Shown: piece after piece, positions 33,470 through 45,965 of the stretch | Layout of the letters: each line of letters begins with the position of its first letter | Numbering within the stretch: the stretch's first letter is position 1 | Source of the DNA: Thereva unica | Taxonomy: Eukaryota > Arthropoda > Insecta > Diptera > Therevidae | Reading direction: 5' to 3' | NCBI GenBank assembly: GCA_949987705.1 | Contig: OX465281.1 | Span: forward strand, 254,544,542 to 254,608,541 | DNA: 64,000 nt | Made by a program: the position numbers and the translations under genes | Notes under the pieces: generated by a model | The model's database searches: none | What the model was told of the DNA's origin: nothing | The model's input: the letters and a program-made list of their open reading frames with translations, nothing else

Positions 33470-36000
33470 CATTTCATTATTAAAGTTTCTACTTCAGCCA
33501 CTCATAAAATTGGTTTCTTCATACTCGTCGTGAATATCGATTTTCCAGGGAAATTGCAAATATTTGCCCGACCTAGAAATTATCACTTTACATGCCATAA
33601 ACTCCACATCACTTCTGCGCCGTTCACAATATTATCTGCATCCGCTTAGCCAGCTCGAAGCATCATCTGCATCCGCAGCACTGCCACGCTCGTTGCTAAT
33701 CAATCAAACCGCAAAATGCATGAGCACCGGATGACTTATGCCTCACAAACTAGATAGGAACTTTCTTTCCCAGTGAAAACAACAATCTTAAAATTAAGCA
33801 TTTTCTTGGACGCAGCTCACGGGGCCACGACGCGATCATAATGGCTTCTCTCACACGAGATAAGGATTCATCTCTATAGGCAGATGTTTCACTTGCGTGC
33901 CATCGTGATGCTTCATCTGCTGTTCACCTGACGTTCAATTTGATCAGAACAAACAATCCCCAGAAAATGTCTGTCAAGCCAGGCGGCATCTTCCTGGTCT
34001 GGAGAGAAAGTGCTTCCCAGATGTGAAAAAGTGTTCCATAAAATCCGCAGATAGGCAATCAAACGTTCTCAACGCTTCATAATTTCCGCGTTCACGGGAA
34101 CATTTCTGTGATAAAAGCAGATAAAATTTGCAAAATTGAAATTCCATACCACGCCGTAAAAAGGTGTTCAAGAAAACTCCTCAACCACTTCGGCTTGTCC
34201 CACTTTGGCTGAGTTCACCTGAAGATTACGAGAAAAAAAAAGCGCTCACCTGAAATTTTTTAATTATTAACGTTCATCCGGAATATTGTGAGCCGGGCGC
34301 AGCTGGGGGCCTTTACTTAGCGAGAAATTGGCCAGCAGTTCGGCTTTATCTTAGGCCGTTCATGACGTGCCAAGTGCCTTCGTTAAACGCTAAAAGTGAA
34401 ACTGATACCTTTTCAGGTGCTTTACGAGCACGAATTTCCGCTGCCCTCGACGCAGAGAGAACGCCGCCGCCGCGGTACATGGTCGGGTGGTGTACCGGAT
34501 CGTGAGAACTTATTCTAGAAATGGGAAAATTTTGCACAAAACCAAAGGCGGAGAATTATGAAAAGAAGTTGAGAAGTTGGCGTTTTTCTGGGCTTTGAAA
34601 GTGAATGATTGGGCTTCAGTCGCCGCTAATACCTGACCTGTTTCAATTACAATACCGGCGAAAAAAATATCCTTAAATCGCGCTGGAATGCGGTAGGATG
34701 GAAACGAGTCTCTCTGCCGTTCGAACTGGACCAACGTCTACTAGTGCACGACATCAATAGCCATCCGCCGATCCGGTTGGATGTCGGCTCAGGTATGAGC
34801 TAATTTCCTCCAGTCTGGGCATTTTCAGCTCCTAATGATGGACGCTTCGGAACGAATTGATAGCAAGCAAATCGCGAATACTGCCGCGCGGCCCCGGCGC
34901 GGTGCAGGTCCGTGAAACGCTTTTTAAATAAGAACTCAAACCGGGAATGGTGATAAACTGGCCTCCGTGATGCGCAGTTATGGCCATGGCATTCTACACT
35001 ATACTGGAGGAGGCTTCTTGCATCACACCTGTACCTGAAGAAGACCGACCATCCATCGAAGGTGGAAAGTCTGGATAGCCTCTGGGTTCCTGGCTCTTTG
35101 GGATTACGCTGCTGCTGGTGCTGCTGCTGCGTCTTCGATAACCGACCGTTTAATGCTGCTGATGTGATGATCACGCAATAAAATCCGATCTTTTAACTTG
35201 TTTTCGCCTGCTACACACCTGTATAGGTACCATGGAGAGCACTCACTTGTGTCGGATACCGCTAGAATATGAACCAGTGGCCCAAATTTTTCAATTCCTT
35301 GTAGTTTTTTTTTCAAAGGTTCTGATTTTAATGGTCGAAAGTTGCGTTTTACATATTTAGAATTTTATGGTTTCTAATTTTTTAGTGGACTAAGAAGTAA
35401 TTGGATGCTGGTATTACTATTCAGAGCCAATAATAGTTCTGTTGGAATAATTTTATTGCAGTTTAAATCAAAACACAATTAAATAATGATTTGAGATTAC
35501 GCGTAGCTTCCATGGATTGGAGAAAATATTTATGCACTTACGTAATGTTCTATTATCCAAAGTTCAAGGCTGAAGGTAATTGATTCGCCTTTTATGCAAA
35601 GCTGAGTTGACAGGCATTTTCATATCGCCCGCCAACAGGTACACAGGGGAACTAACGCGCTGATTTGTGCTCCGTACCCGAATTGTTTTACACTGCTGGA
35701 AGTGCGACTACACCCTCATCGTGGAGCGGCTGGAAACAGGCTCCTAGCATGGTCATGTCTCTACTAGGAGTTCTGACTAATGGTAGTCGGGCGGATAGGA
35801 GAACAATTTTGAAAAAATTACCCCAATCTAGATATGCCGATAGAGGCATGGCCAAGGAGGTGATTGGTCTCTAATATCCGAACTCTGGATACCGGGGGTC
35901 TTCCAGATTTAATTAGCTTTAGTATACGGGCTGGCTGTGGGTGACTTACAAGTAAGTCAAGACCGAATACTCGTGGGTCCATTAAGGGAAACCAATAAAA
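33470..36000. other. no recognised gene; low-repeat DNA
   Basis: Mixed-composition unique sequence. A short CTG-rich run (35,108-35,135) is the only simple repeat of note. Short frames occur on both strands without domains. It may be intronic or regulatory. Confidence 0.45.
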
Positions 36001-36439
36001 GGAATAATTAACTTGATTCAGCCCCAACAGCATCTTTTCTGACGATGGCGACATCTCAAGGGTCCACAGAGACACAAGAGATAGCAATTGCCTCAACTAG
36101 CGGAGCCATTAGGCACGTAAGCTGGAAATCAACTGCTTCGACCAGTGAAGCCATTGGTCACACAGTCGTCAGTTGCTGAAGATGAGTCTTTAGACGCAGA
36201 TTCGGTCATTGTGTGTTCAGTTATTTCCGGAGCTACAACCATTGCCTGAGGCTTGAAGAAGATGGAGCTTGACAAACCTGGGTTTGTCAAACTCTCCAAC
36301 CGCCAGAGAAAATGCTTTCAAGAAACACTGCCAAAAGGCCTCTTCAGGGATATGGCCCTGGAAAAGGATTTAAGAAAGCCCTCCCAAAAAGTAAGCTGAA
36401 GAGGGTTCGCTCAGAGAAGGAAACTCCGGAACAGAAGAG

Positions 36440-36840
36440 GACCAAGACGTGCTCACGTGGGTGCCCACTCGCCCCAACTTTACCCTGGTGATAAGCAGTG
36501 TTAAAGTTCGCCTCATCTCGACCGACATACTCAACTGCTCCATACCACCTGAGCAAATGGCAGAGTTGCACGAGATGATTATTGATGTCATCATTGAAAA
36601 ACGACGAAAGCTTCCAAAGAAGAGGCTGGTTGCTGTTAGTCTGCTCAAACCCTGACACAGAAAATGAGTGAGAAGTAACGTCTCCTTCATAAATAGCAAA
36701 AATGCTCTTGATATGACTCTGGTGGAAGAGAGTAATTTCCCTCAGACTCACGTCATACAAGGATACTTCCGTGCTGGAGACTATCTTCGCACAAAACTGG
36801 GTTGGTCCAAAGGTAGGTTAGTGACAATAAACACTTTTAC
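36440..36840 (+). mobile_element. possible LINE ORF1 (DUF4780-like) remnant
   Basis: A frame reads PNFTLVISSVKVRLISTDI, CSIPPEQMAELHEMIIDVI and KRLVAVSLLKPDTENEW-like, then DMTLVEESNFPQTHVIQGYF. This resembles the insect LINE ORF1 domain I know as DUF4780 (a nucleic-acid-binding fold near ...EEQM..VQEAL.......W..V.G.FP). Frames are broken and the call is tentative. Low-quality LINE-like sequence continues to about 37,900. Confidence 0.4.
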
Positions 36841-37909
36841 TTGGTCATGGTAGTGGTCATCGCTTCCATGGCTAAGTTAATTAGTCTGAAAGGGAACATC
36901 GCCTATCGATTCTCTCACTCCAGGCTAATTCTTAAGGATAAACACCTCATACGAAGCAGCCACAAGGGCAGGGATCGTCGAGTGACGCTCTGATTATAGG
37001 GTCTGGAATGGCACCTCCCAATGGTTCTGGTGTTACCGAGGGCTGCAGTAACGCCGTCACCTTGGCCATGGGAACATCTGACAGCGGAGCTGCACTCGCA
37101 CCAACTCAGGGGCCATCTGGCGTTGTTCCAGATCTGGCCCCACATCTGTAGCAAGCGCCAGGGAGCCTGTAGCAGAGCTAACAGCGTGGCGGAGAAAGTA
37201 AACTCCTGCCGAATCTGGAGTCGGAGCATAGGCAAATCAGAGCCCCAAGGTCAAAAACGGACAAAAGGTCCTAGACAAGCAAAGAAGAGCGAAGAACGGC
37301 ACTCCAAGTTAACTTGTACCATGCGAAACGGGCATCCTTCACCTCGTGCAAGACTGTCGCGGAGAGGCATCTTACCCTTGCTGTTATTCTGGCGGCTTGA
37401 GTAACTGATGGCAAAGTCAGAGGACTTACCACCGGCCCAAGTATACTAGTTTATGATCGGAGATGAGGGGCGCCTTGCGTTACCCTTTTAATGACAATCG
37501 CGTCAATCATCTCTCCATTACCAATTATTTCTATTTTGTTTCTATTGGTGATCTCGGTTGCGGTTCTCATCGCCAACGGATTCCAAGAAATCCTCCGTGA
37601 TTGAAAACTGGCGTGTTCTGGACGAGGCCTCAATGTCAAATCATCTGCACATTAGATTCGACATTGTGGGCCTCCCACATATTAGCGCCTCTTCTTTTGC
37701 TCCTAAGAAAACCAACTAGGCTAAGCCTCAGGAACTTGTGGCCTCAAAATAAGACCTGCTTGCCTCTTCAATCAGCTCAGTGGGTAAACTGGAGAATGTG
37801 GCCACGCAGCTTACTGATGTGCAGATATCTTCCTACCATTAAGGCAACATTGTCTTTTCCTTTCAATCGTCGCGTAAAGTGCCCTGGTGGAACGACAGGT
37901 TAGCTGCGA

Positions 37910-38480
37910 ATTTTGACACACGTTTCTGTGTGCTAATGTATCTAACATCATAATATTTATCTCGATTAATGACCCACGATCACGAAATTAAGACTTAAAT
38001 CATAGAAGCTTTATAGAAGCTCACCTTGTGTATCCTAAGAAAAACGCATATATTGTATCTACGCAGAATCAGGTTCCAATGTTGAGACTCTCTTGGAATA
38101 CAATTTTATAGCATTCCCGTTTCTGTATCAATTCAACGCCTGCCTCATAAACAAAGTGCTGTCTCATCTCAAATGAAGTTTTCACCAAGATTCTTTTCTC
38201 AGTGGCAGGCTGATCCATCTCTTAACATCCATACCCTAACTGCTGATCTGAAATGAAAGGACCATATAATTCCAAATCGCCAAACAATCCCATCCCAAAT
38301 GACACTTACCGTATACAGCTCGTCTATCAAGATTGGCATCTCGAAAACTAAGTGAACCTGGCTCGACAAGGAGAAGGAATCGATCGTTTTGGGCGGACAG
38401 GTAGGTGCCATATTAGTGATAAGACCAATTGCTAATACGATGAAAGGAGAGGATGAGCAAAATCTATAGACGACTGGAAG
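37910..38480. other. no recognised feature
   Basis: Short frames only. No repeat or gene signal was recognised. Confidence 0.4.
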
Positions 38481-38489
38481 GAGAGTCTA

Positions 38490-38634
38490 AAGGGCCCCAT
38501 ACACGAGCGCTCCATCCGACTTACGCCACGCCAATACAACAACAATTTCTTTGTATACAAATGACAAGTGCATACAAATTGTTGTTGCTTTGGCGTGGCG
38601 TAAGTCGGATGGAGCGCTCGTGTATGGGGCCCTT
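38490..38634. mobile_element. 145-bp near-perfect hairpin MITE, TA target duplication
   Basis: The element is almost entirely inverted repeat. Arms starting AAGGGCCCCATACACGAGCG run through CATCCGACTTACGCCACGCCA and AACAACAATTT to a loop of about 20 bases around 38,560, then return inverted. TA flanks lie at 38,488-38,489 and 38,635-38,636. The terminal GGCCCCATACACG is shared with 32,909-33,064. Confidence 0.85.
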
Positions 38635-39769
38635 TAAAGAAGCCCGAGATCTGGAAAGATTGGTGCATGAATCATCACTTATTGTTTTTGTGATTGTTAC
38701 TAGCTGAAGCAAGAAATTATTGATTCCAATCATTGTCGTACCTTTAACTTCAAACCAAGCTTCCTATACTACGAAATTCAATATTCAATTAAATTTCCAC
38801 CAAGGAAAGGAATAAAGTGTCGGGATAAATTAAACAACACCTTGCAAAAAAACGCGACTAAAATAACGAAAACCCCACCAGGACATGAGAGGACACATTT
38901 CGTGTTTTCCTACTTAAACTTTTACAGGTTTAATTTTACGAAACGGTCGCCGACACTTTCAAGCAGACATTTCTGGAAATCTGTTCACCTGGAACATGTA
39001 AAGTGGCTTACCTTTTTCCTCCTTCCTTACACGACGCCCCAACACGTGGGGATCACTTCTACAGAGAAGAAAAACGATTTTGGTTTTTTCGTTTACATGC
39101 TTTTCAAAATTCGAGGTGGTGTTCTTCAAGTTCATTGATTTGTAAACGCCTCACAAGAAACGTAAAAGTTCAAGTTGTATTTCAAGAAATCGTCGTTCGG
39201 GGTTTTTTATAGTTAAAAATGAATTTTATGAATTTAAAGATTGGGCTTATGAGCACACGTGTGGATGAAATGATTGCCTATATTACACCTGAACTCTTCA
39301 AAGCACTTAGACTCACCTTTATAGGCTGGTGTTTATGGAGCAGTGTGTAGGCGCTGTAAGGGTTAGTTGAAAGGGAGTTTCTTGCGGAAGTATTTTCAGC
39401 TAAATCGACCAAATGCCTTTAAGTGGTTCTTGGAAGAAGGATAGGAAACTTGGGCACGTGTAACCAATCCTGGAGCAGGTGGCGACTATTCAGGAAAGTG
39501 TTTCGAAAGATGCAAGTAGTAAAAGTCCTTGACCAATATTGGCGCTATCGTAGGTGGGTGGGATGCAATAAATTCGAATAAGGAAGGATTTTTTCTATTT
39601 CTGCATCGCTGTGACATTTTGATGTTATTGTGGCTTTTTAAGCGTTCGTTGTCTGTTGAAGACGGTGAAAGGATATGTGAGCTAGAAAGCGTCTGGTGGG
39701 TGCTAAAAATATGGCGAGGAATTTGGAGTTTTAGAAGTTGGATGTTGTAAGGATTTGCAGAAAGAGAAG

Positions 39770-40260
39770 TGGAACCAAGTCAGCTTCTCAGACGAAAAAT
39801 GGTTCTGCCTTGATGGACCGGATATCTATCGCATATTATTCCATTATTTAAGGAAGGAAGAGAGGTTTTTAAATGAGTAGCCACTTTAGTTAGAGGACTA
39901 GTGAAACTCAAATTCATCGAGGGAAGCCAGACAGCAGTAGGATACCTGGACATGTTAGTAAAGGTTACCACGGATGGATTTTCCAGCAAGTCAATGCAGC
40001 CTTTCACACTGCTAGTGTAGTTAAAGAGTGGTTTAGGGCCAATAACGATAGGGAACTGGAGTGGACATGAATGTCTCCAGACCTCAACACCTTACAGAGT
40101 CTATGAGGATAGCTCAAAAGGAGAGTCTACCGATCAATGAATCGTCCAACAACTGTATTATACCCCTGAGAGTACGCGTACCAAACTTTGTGAAACACTG
40201 TCCTATCTGACAGCCCAGTGACCATCAAAGCTATAAAATCTCATTAGACAAAACCCAAAT
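39770..40260 (+). mobile_element. Tc1-type transposase remnant
   Basis: Frames read FSDEKWFCLDGPDIYRI (first catalytic Asp of Tc1 transposases), LKFIEGSQTAVGYLDML, FQQVNAAFHTASVVKEWF and SPDLNTLQSL. The second catalytic Asp, normally in FQQDNA, is Val here. Several frameshifts and a stop in LEWT*MSPDLN are present. It is clearly dead. No TIRs were identified. Confidence 0.75.
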
Positions 40261-40839
40261 TAAATTTTGGAATGCCAATGTTTAAGCTATAAGCTAAGTA
40301 ATGTCTATCGTATGACAATCGCCCGCAAGTGACTTGTGGAGCAATTTTGCCTCCTCCAACCTATATTTTTATAGATACCTGATATCAATCACTTAATTAT
40401 AAACCAAATCCACCTGAAGCTAATGCTGCGACCCCTCTCGCCCATAAAATTAGAACCCGGATAAAATCTCCACCCAAATCACAGCGAAGTTTAACTTAAG
40501 ACTCCATCCTCCCGGCTTCAAAGCTTTCCCAGCGAGAAAGTTCGTCCTTGGTACCATAGCGAAGCATAACCAGTGTCAAAGCTCACACAGAGTGGCGTTC
40601 AAATGCTCATCCGAGACACACGGAATCATCGACTTACCCAAGACCCAAAGAGATAGAATCACACAGGCGGCGCTCGCTCATACCATGACCACGTACACAT
40701 CCAAGTCCACAACCGATGACGTTAAGGGGCCAATGACGGCTATACTACTGGAGCACTCTAAAGTACTACCTGCGACTCCGCAAAATCGAAATATTCGCGA
40801 ACAAAGCGATATGGAATATAAATTCGTGGCTCGAGAGCG

Positions 40840-41060
40840 CTGATGGAATGATTGCTGAGTACAAAACGAGAAAAGCTGGTAAAGTAGATGACCTGGTCAT
40901 CCGCTCTCAGCTCGGACTTAGATATTTGGGAATGTTGATTAACCGAAGGCTTAACATCGGGGTCCCAGGCCAAGTCACGCCTCCTCATCACAAGAGTGGC
41001 TAGTTTGCAGTTTAGTTAGCTAACACCGGAGAACATCTTGCACCATATAATAGGTGGAAG
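40840..41060 (+). mobile_element. LINE RT thumb fragment (R1-like)
   Basis: A broken frame gives SQLGLRYLGMLINRRLNI, matching the ..I.YLGV.ID.RL.F.. motif after the RT palm in R1/Jockey-like LINEs. It is short and decayed. Confidence 0.45.
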
Positions 41061-41139
41061 GATGTGTGGTGGAAGTGGCGCTGAAGACCATCCAATAAAG
41101 ATAAAGAATACGACAGCTGACAGGAGAATGAAAATTAAG

Positions 41140-41380
41140 TAATAGGTGGTTCTTTTCTTCTCTCATGTCCAAAGAATGGATGACTCAAGGATACCAAAAA
41201 AGCCCTGTATCTACTACCAGATGGCAAACCACGGTTAAGGTGGGTAGACAATTTTAAGGCCGATGCAGCAAAACTGCTCAACATAAGAAACTGGAGACAA
41301 GTTGCGGAGCAGAGAGACATCTCGAGGAAGAAGCTGATGGAGGCCAAGGCTCGAATTGGGCTGTACAGCAATCGAAGAAG
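41140..41380 (+). mobile_element. RTE-like LINE C-terminal fragment
   Basis: Frames read HVQRMDDSRIPKKAL, then LLPDGKPRLRWVDN, LNIRNWRQVAEQRDISRKKL and EAKARIGL. This is the common GHV.RMDD.RIPKK.L...RLRW.DD......NWR..A.DR..WR....AKA..GL ending of RTE-like ORFs. One or more frameshifts are present. Confidence 0.6.
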
Positions 41381-42049
41381 AAGGTTCTTTTTTTAGGCTG
41401 GGCTGGAGACCTCAGAACTGAGCGGAAGTAGCTTCTCGGTAGAAGTAGAGAAAAAAAGAGTGATGTGCTCCTTCCTTTTCACCTACAATGTAGATAGTAT
41501 GTAGTTGTAGATACTATATAGATAGTGAATTACGTACCGAGCTTCGTAAAAGTCACCTTTCGCACAGCTGATTTGTGGTGCCGCGCTTTGGTGAGCACTC
41601 CTATGAGCGATTTTTTTACCGGTTACATTTGATGGCGCTAGGCCAAAGTTTTGCTTTTAGACTTGTGCAGATCTTGCCTCAAACCTCATGCAAAATGTTT
41701 GGAGAGTTTAGTCTGTAGGTATCTGACACTACCGTCTGGTGTGGATCTCCGGTGGTGTCTTCTGTCGTAAGCATAGAAGCCTTGGACATGCAGCTGCACA
41801 TATTTCTCACCACTCCCTGGTAAAAAACAAACCGAAGCCCCCAAAACGGGTATTATTTGCTATTTTACCTAAAAACGAAAGAAGGTAAGCCAATTCTTTG
41901 TGAATCAGAAGATGGGCCGAAGGTGCATAGAAGCACATATGGAGTTTCTCAGAGATAGCGATATGTTAGGCCAAAAGGTCCAGTTTCGATCAGGTTCTCG
42001 GATGACATCGGGGTAGAAGTCGTAGGGGTTTACCTCGATGAAATCGAAT

Positions 42050-42260
42050 TGTGTGTATGCTAAGGATCAAGGTATGGGAACAGATCATTTACTTACAGCC
42101 CGCCCAAAGGAACCTTGGAGTGATGATCGAAAAGAGGCCAAACTTTAAAGCACAGTTGGAGAGTAAAGCGTTAGATATTTGTGCAACACTTTAAAGAATG
42201 CTGCCCTAGACCAAACGGGGGTGGTTAATTAAGTTCTGCTATACTGTAATGGGAGAAGAG
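42050..42260 (+). mobile_element. LINE RT thumb fragment (R1-like), second
   Basis: A frame reads RNLGVMIEKRPNFKAQLESKALDICATL and then RMLP. This matches YLGV.ID..LNF..H.......A......L.RLMPN of R1-like LINEs. It is inactive. Confidence 0.5.
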
Positions 42261-43256
42261 ATAGTTCAAGGAACTTTTAATGAAAGAGACGACAAGTAAA
42301 CATAAAAATAATTACGAGAGAAGTTAAAAGGCAGAGACAGGATCATGTCGCATAGGTGCTGTTGGACCCTTACCTCGAAGATGGCATTCGTACAGGTCAG
42401 CCCCTTACTGCAAGACCATAGTGTACGTTTATATAGAATTATAATTACATGAAAACCTAAAAAGTTTCTTTTTAAAACTCACAAACAAATCAAAATTATT
42501 CTCAATTTAAAACTACAAAGGCAAAATAAAAACATAAAAAACCTAAATCCATTGAAATGCTAAAATCAGTGCAGAAAACACAACAATACAAACATAATTT
42601 CGTTCGCGCTGTTTTTCAAAATTAACAATTTTTAATAAAAAAAATTTTGTATGTATGTATGTGTGTGTGGTTATTATTATTTTGCAAAATTCGATTGGAA
42701 ATTCTACTTTTCCTTTCAGCTCTCAGCACTTTCTCCACCTCCCTCATAATAACCAGCCAATCACATAAATTAATTTCACATTAGGCTCCAGCATAAATCT
42801 TTATTGTCGAAAGAGTTTTTGTGTTTTTTAAAAATTTCGGGTTTTTTAATTTATGTTTTTATTTTTATTTTTTTATTTTTGACATAAATATGAAAAGTTT
42901 GCCGCATGCTCCTCCATCAATTAATAGCAACTAGTAATCGGCTACGTTTTATGCGTCAACTCTTTCCACTTTCTTTTTTCTCTCTAATATTGCGAAACTG
43001 TCACGGTCACTTTTGTTTAGTGGCCCGGCAATGATCTGGCAGAAATTAATGGACAACACACGATCATTTTCCACCTTGCTGGTTGTGTTGTTGCTGGTTT
43101 CCTATTGTTTCTTAATTTCATCGCCACTGACCTTTAAGTTGTGAATTAGTTGCGGGGCAGAAGTAGCCTAATTTCACTCTTACAAAGCCTGCCCGGACTG
43201 ACAGGTCGACCGAGCAGTATCGGTCACAGCCCAGCATCAGTGAAAGATTTTTTAAT

Positions 43257-43305
43257 TTCTCCAACAACAATAACAGCAACAACAACAACAACAGCAATAA
43301 AGAAA
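43257..43305. repeat. CAA/CAG trinucleotide microsatellite
   Basis: Runs of CAACAA and CAGCAA trinucleotides occur here (CCAACAACAATAACAGCAAC and following). Confidence 0.7.
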
Positions 43306-43409
43306 GCAAAATTTACCTCAAAAGTCAAAACAAAGCTTAATCAAGCGTTAACTACCTTTAAGGTAAAACAAAAAAAAACAGATAAGCGTCGACTGGCGAA
43401 CTTAAGGTT

Positions 43410-43860
43410 TCCCTGAGATACTCGTAATCCGCGCGGTGTAAGTACACCGGAGACAAGCAAGTGTCTTTGCTAAGGTAGTTGAAGCCCGGGCATTAAGCGT
43501 AGCTTGGGGCTGGAGTGAAAGACAGCGGCCCGAAAGTGACCTCAACCTGGAGCTCCGCAAGTGAATCACCGTGTGTAGAGAGTCAATCTTTTCTCCATTA
43601 AGAAAGACCATGAATAGAGGAGCTTCCTTACCGTTACCACCTTTTGAGATTGAGACCTCTGTCTCGATAAGAAAAGACACTCGCCAGTGTAGCGCCAGCC
43701 AGAAGCTCCGCGGCCTTACTGCCGAGGAGGGAAAACCAGGGACCGGGAACTCACCTGAAGAAGAAGAGGTGTGCGCCTGTGCGGAAGTCTTAGAAACCCC
43801 CGAAGACTTGTACCGAATCAGTTTTGCGCTGGTTGCGATTGCGGATGGTTGCAAAGTTTC
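43410..43860 (-). mobile_element. possible LINE RT fragment, antisense
   Basis: Minus-strand frames give ETEVSISKGGNGKEAPLFMV, NGEKIDSLHTVIHL, then (shifted) VEVTFGPLSFTPAPSYA and ARASTTLAKTLACL. These look like KTEAV...INGxxI......YLGV.....L.F..H...A..KA....A.LA.L after the RT palm. The need to join frames makes it tentative. It is close upstream of the 44,455 exon, so an untranslated exon here is a weaker alternative. Confidence 0.42.
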
Positions 43861-44454
43861 GAATCATCCCGACGACGTCTTTTAGGAAAAAAATAATAAA
43901 TTTTTGTTTTAAGTGAAAGTCCTAAGATCGTACGAGAATCGTGCTCGTAAACCGTTCCATCTTTCTTCAGTCCAGGCCTTAAGACTCTTCCGGTCAAGTA
44001 GCGGACATACGCGTTTCAAAAATGAACGACTCGATCCGCCGCATCGGAGTTTAGTGTTGCGCCTTGTGGTGCAGGTTCCAAATTGTCATCGAGAAGCAAA
44101 ATATTGATTCAAAAATAAATAAAAAAATAAATGAAATTAATTAAGTGACTTATATTTACCGGATTTTACTGTTAGTTAACAGAAAGTAGTTAGTGCGCAT
44201 GTGCCGACGACTCAGTAGTGATTTTAGCTTCTAGCGAATGCGCGCGGGGCAGATAAGATACCACACACGGTTCTTGTCCGTTTCATTTTTTGTTGTTTCT
44301 AGTGCATATTGAGATTACACCTATGACACAAGCATCCATTATTAGTTAACAGTAAATTATATTTTATTAAAGAAGAAGAAGCAATTAATTAAAAAAAATA
44401 AATTAAAGAAGCAAAAAAATAATTTAATAAAAAAAATAAAAGAAAAATAGAAAA

Positions 44455-44581
44455 ATGTTTGTCAAGTGGAAAGCGATGTCTTCGGCGAATATCTGGGTTA
44501 ACTGCCTTCTGGTAGCGCTCGGAGTCTGCGCCGCCGTTCTTCCACCTTCTGCACGTGGATTAAGCACAGTTGATGAACGTG
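44455..44581 (+). CDS. probable first coding exon of an unidentified secreted protein
   Basis: The start codon has a good fly context (GAAAAATG). The frame reads MFVKWKAMSSANIWVN, then CLLVALGVCAAVLPPSARG, a strong signal-peptide-like hydrophobic core with a plausible cleavage after ARG, and LSTVDERG. A strong donor gtatgt follows at 44,582, and the open frame beyond it (to 44,691) is only intron read-through. An internal Met at codon 8 is an alternative start. Upstream AT-rich sequence (44,100-44,454) could be a 5' leader. No downstream exon was recognised in the remaining 19 kb, so the family is unknown and the gene may run out of the window. Confidence 0.55.
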
Positions 44582-44584
44582 GTA

Positions 44585-45590
44585 TGTCTCATAATTTATT
44601 AAGCATTATTATTAGTATTTTTTTTTCTGCTGTTGATCGTAATGTTTTTTTCTTCTTGTTTCTTCTAATCTGTTCTGCATTTTGCCGTTGATTGGGAGAT
44701 TTATGCAGATTATAGAGTAGAAGTGGAATATGCGTTTGAGGCTGGTTATTCTTCCGGTATTGGAGAATATGTATGTGTCAGTAGCGCCGGAGATTAATTT
44801 TTTTTTTGTAAAATGAGCAGTTTGTGGGATGAAATGTTTTTATTTTAATTGTGGGCTTTAGAGGGGATTTAATGAATTAGGTTTTTTTGTTTAGAATACT
44901 AGATTATTCATAGAAATTTTTTATCCAAATTTAAGAGGGGATAATTTGTGATTTATTCCAGATTCAGTTATAAATTATAAAGTAGAAAAAATGCTGGAAA
45001 AGTCACTAAGAATTATTATTGAGATGGTCGTGTTGTGCTGTGAAATTCGGGTTGGATGCCCGAGGAGGCCAACCTCAGATTCCCAAACAACAAACTGCAA
45101 ATCTAAACAAGGCAAAATACAAAATCCATAGCGAAGCAAAATTGGACCAGGTGGTACCGAAGGCCCCCAGAACGGCTGCTCCTCGGGGGGTCATGACCCT
45201 GGATTACCACCTACTGATATACATACATTACCTCTTACCTGTGCGAGAGTGCCCCCATCAGGGCGGACGCTGGGTACTTATTGGAGCTAGGAAAGTACCT
45301 AAAAAAGAAATTTCGGAGCGAGATTTATCGCCGCTACTATGCCGTAAACGAGCCTTTAGCCCTTTATCCTAAAAAAAATCCATTTTACTGAAACAAAATT
45401 AAACGCTGAATTGTTCTTCAAAATTACTAATTTATATAAATTGAAAAAAACTGATATCTCACTGGTGGTGTAAATTGCCTTTCAACTTCATACATCAATT
45501 GTATTTTTTTTTTATGAGACACACTAGAGACTTAGGGAAGGCCCCTTTGTACTGTCGACCATGTATTTATTTTTGAAATGTCGAACAGCA
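44585..45590. other. probable intron; no recognised feature
   Basis: AT-rich sequence after the exon at 44,455-44,581. A 117-codon plus-strand frame at 45,019-45,372 lacks any recognised domain. Confidence 0.4.
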
Positions 45591-45599
45591 GCTCTAGGC

Positions 45600-45965
45600 G
45601 GAAGATAGAGAGAGAAGTGAAGGAAAGAACTGTCACAACCTAGCTGCGGTATTTTTTATTTCACCTACTCCCAACCATTTCGCGACTCTGACATCGGGGC
45701 ATCGAGAACAACTCGCTGGAGTGTTATGCCTCCTGAAACGAGTTGAATCTCATCAACCAACCGATGACATGCGCTTGGTGGAGCGGGGAAGAGAACTAGT
45801 GAAGGCTATGACAGGAGGAATCAGGAATGCAAAGAGGGAAGAAGAAAGAAGGAAAGTTATGTAGGCGGGAAATTAGGAAAGGCTAGGACCGTGGCACCGC
45901 CGGGAATCGAACCCGGGACCTCTGGGATAGTAGTCAGGCGCTTTACCCCTAGACTACCTATTATT
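45600..45965 (-). mobile_element. tRNA-derived SINE, antisense
   Basis: The minus strand begins with an A-box-like TAGTCTAGGGGTAAAGCGCC and a perfect B-box arm CCGGGTTCGATTCCCGG. CGGTGCCACGG, a pyrimidine-rich body and a GGAGTGTTATGCCTCC-related segment near 45,720 follow. It shares its body with 17,040-17,215. The anticodon arm does not fold convincingly, so it is called a SINE rather than a tRNA. Confidence 0.65.

Noticed and set aside
35104..35316. Poly-Ala minus-strand frame from a CTG-rich run
   Set aside because: It is a simple repeat read as codons, without other support.
43571..43885. 104-codon plus-strand frame upstream of the signal-peptide exon
   Set aside because: The opposite strand fits a LINE RT thumb better. 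No coding motif was seen on the plus strand.
45895..45960. tRNA gene on the minus strand
   Set aside because: The A and B boxes are good, but the acceptor and anticodon stems do not pair and a SINE body follows. It is called a SINE.
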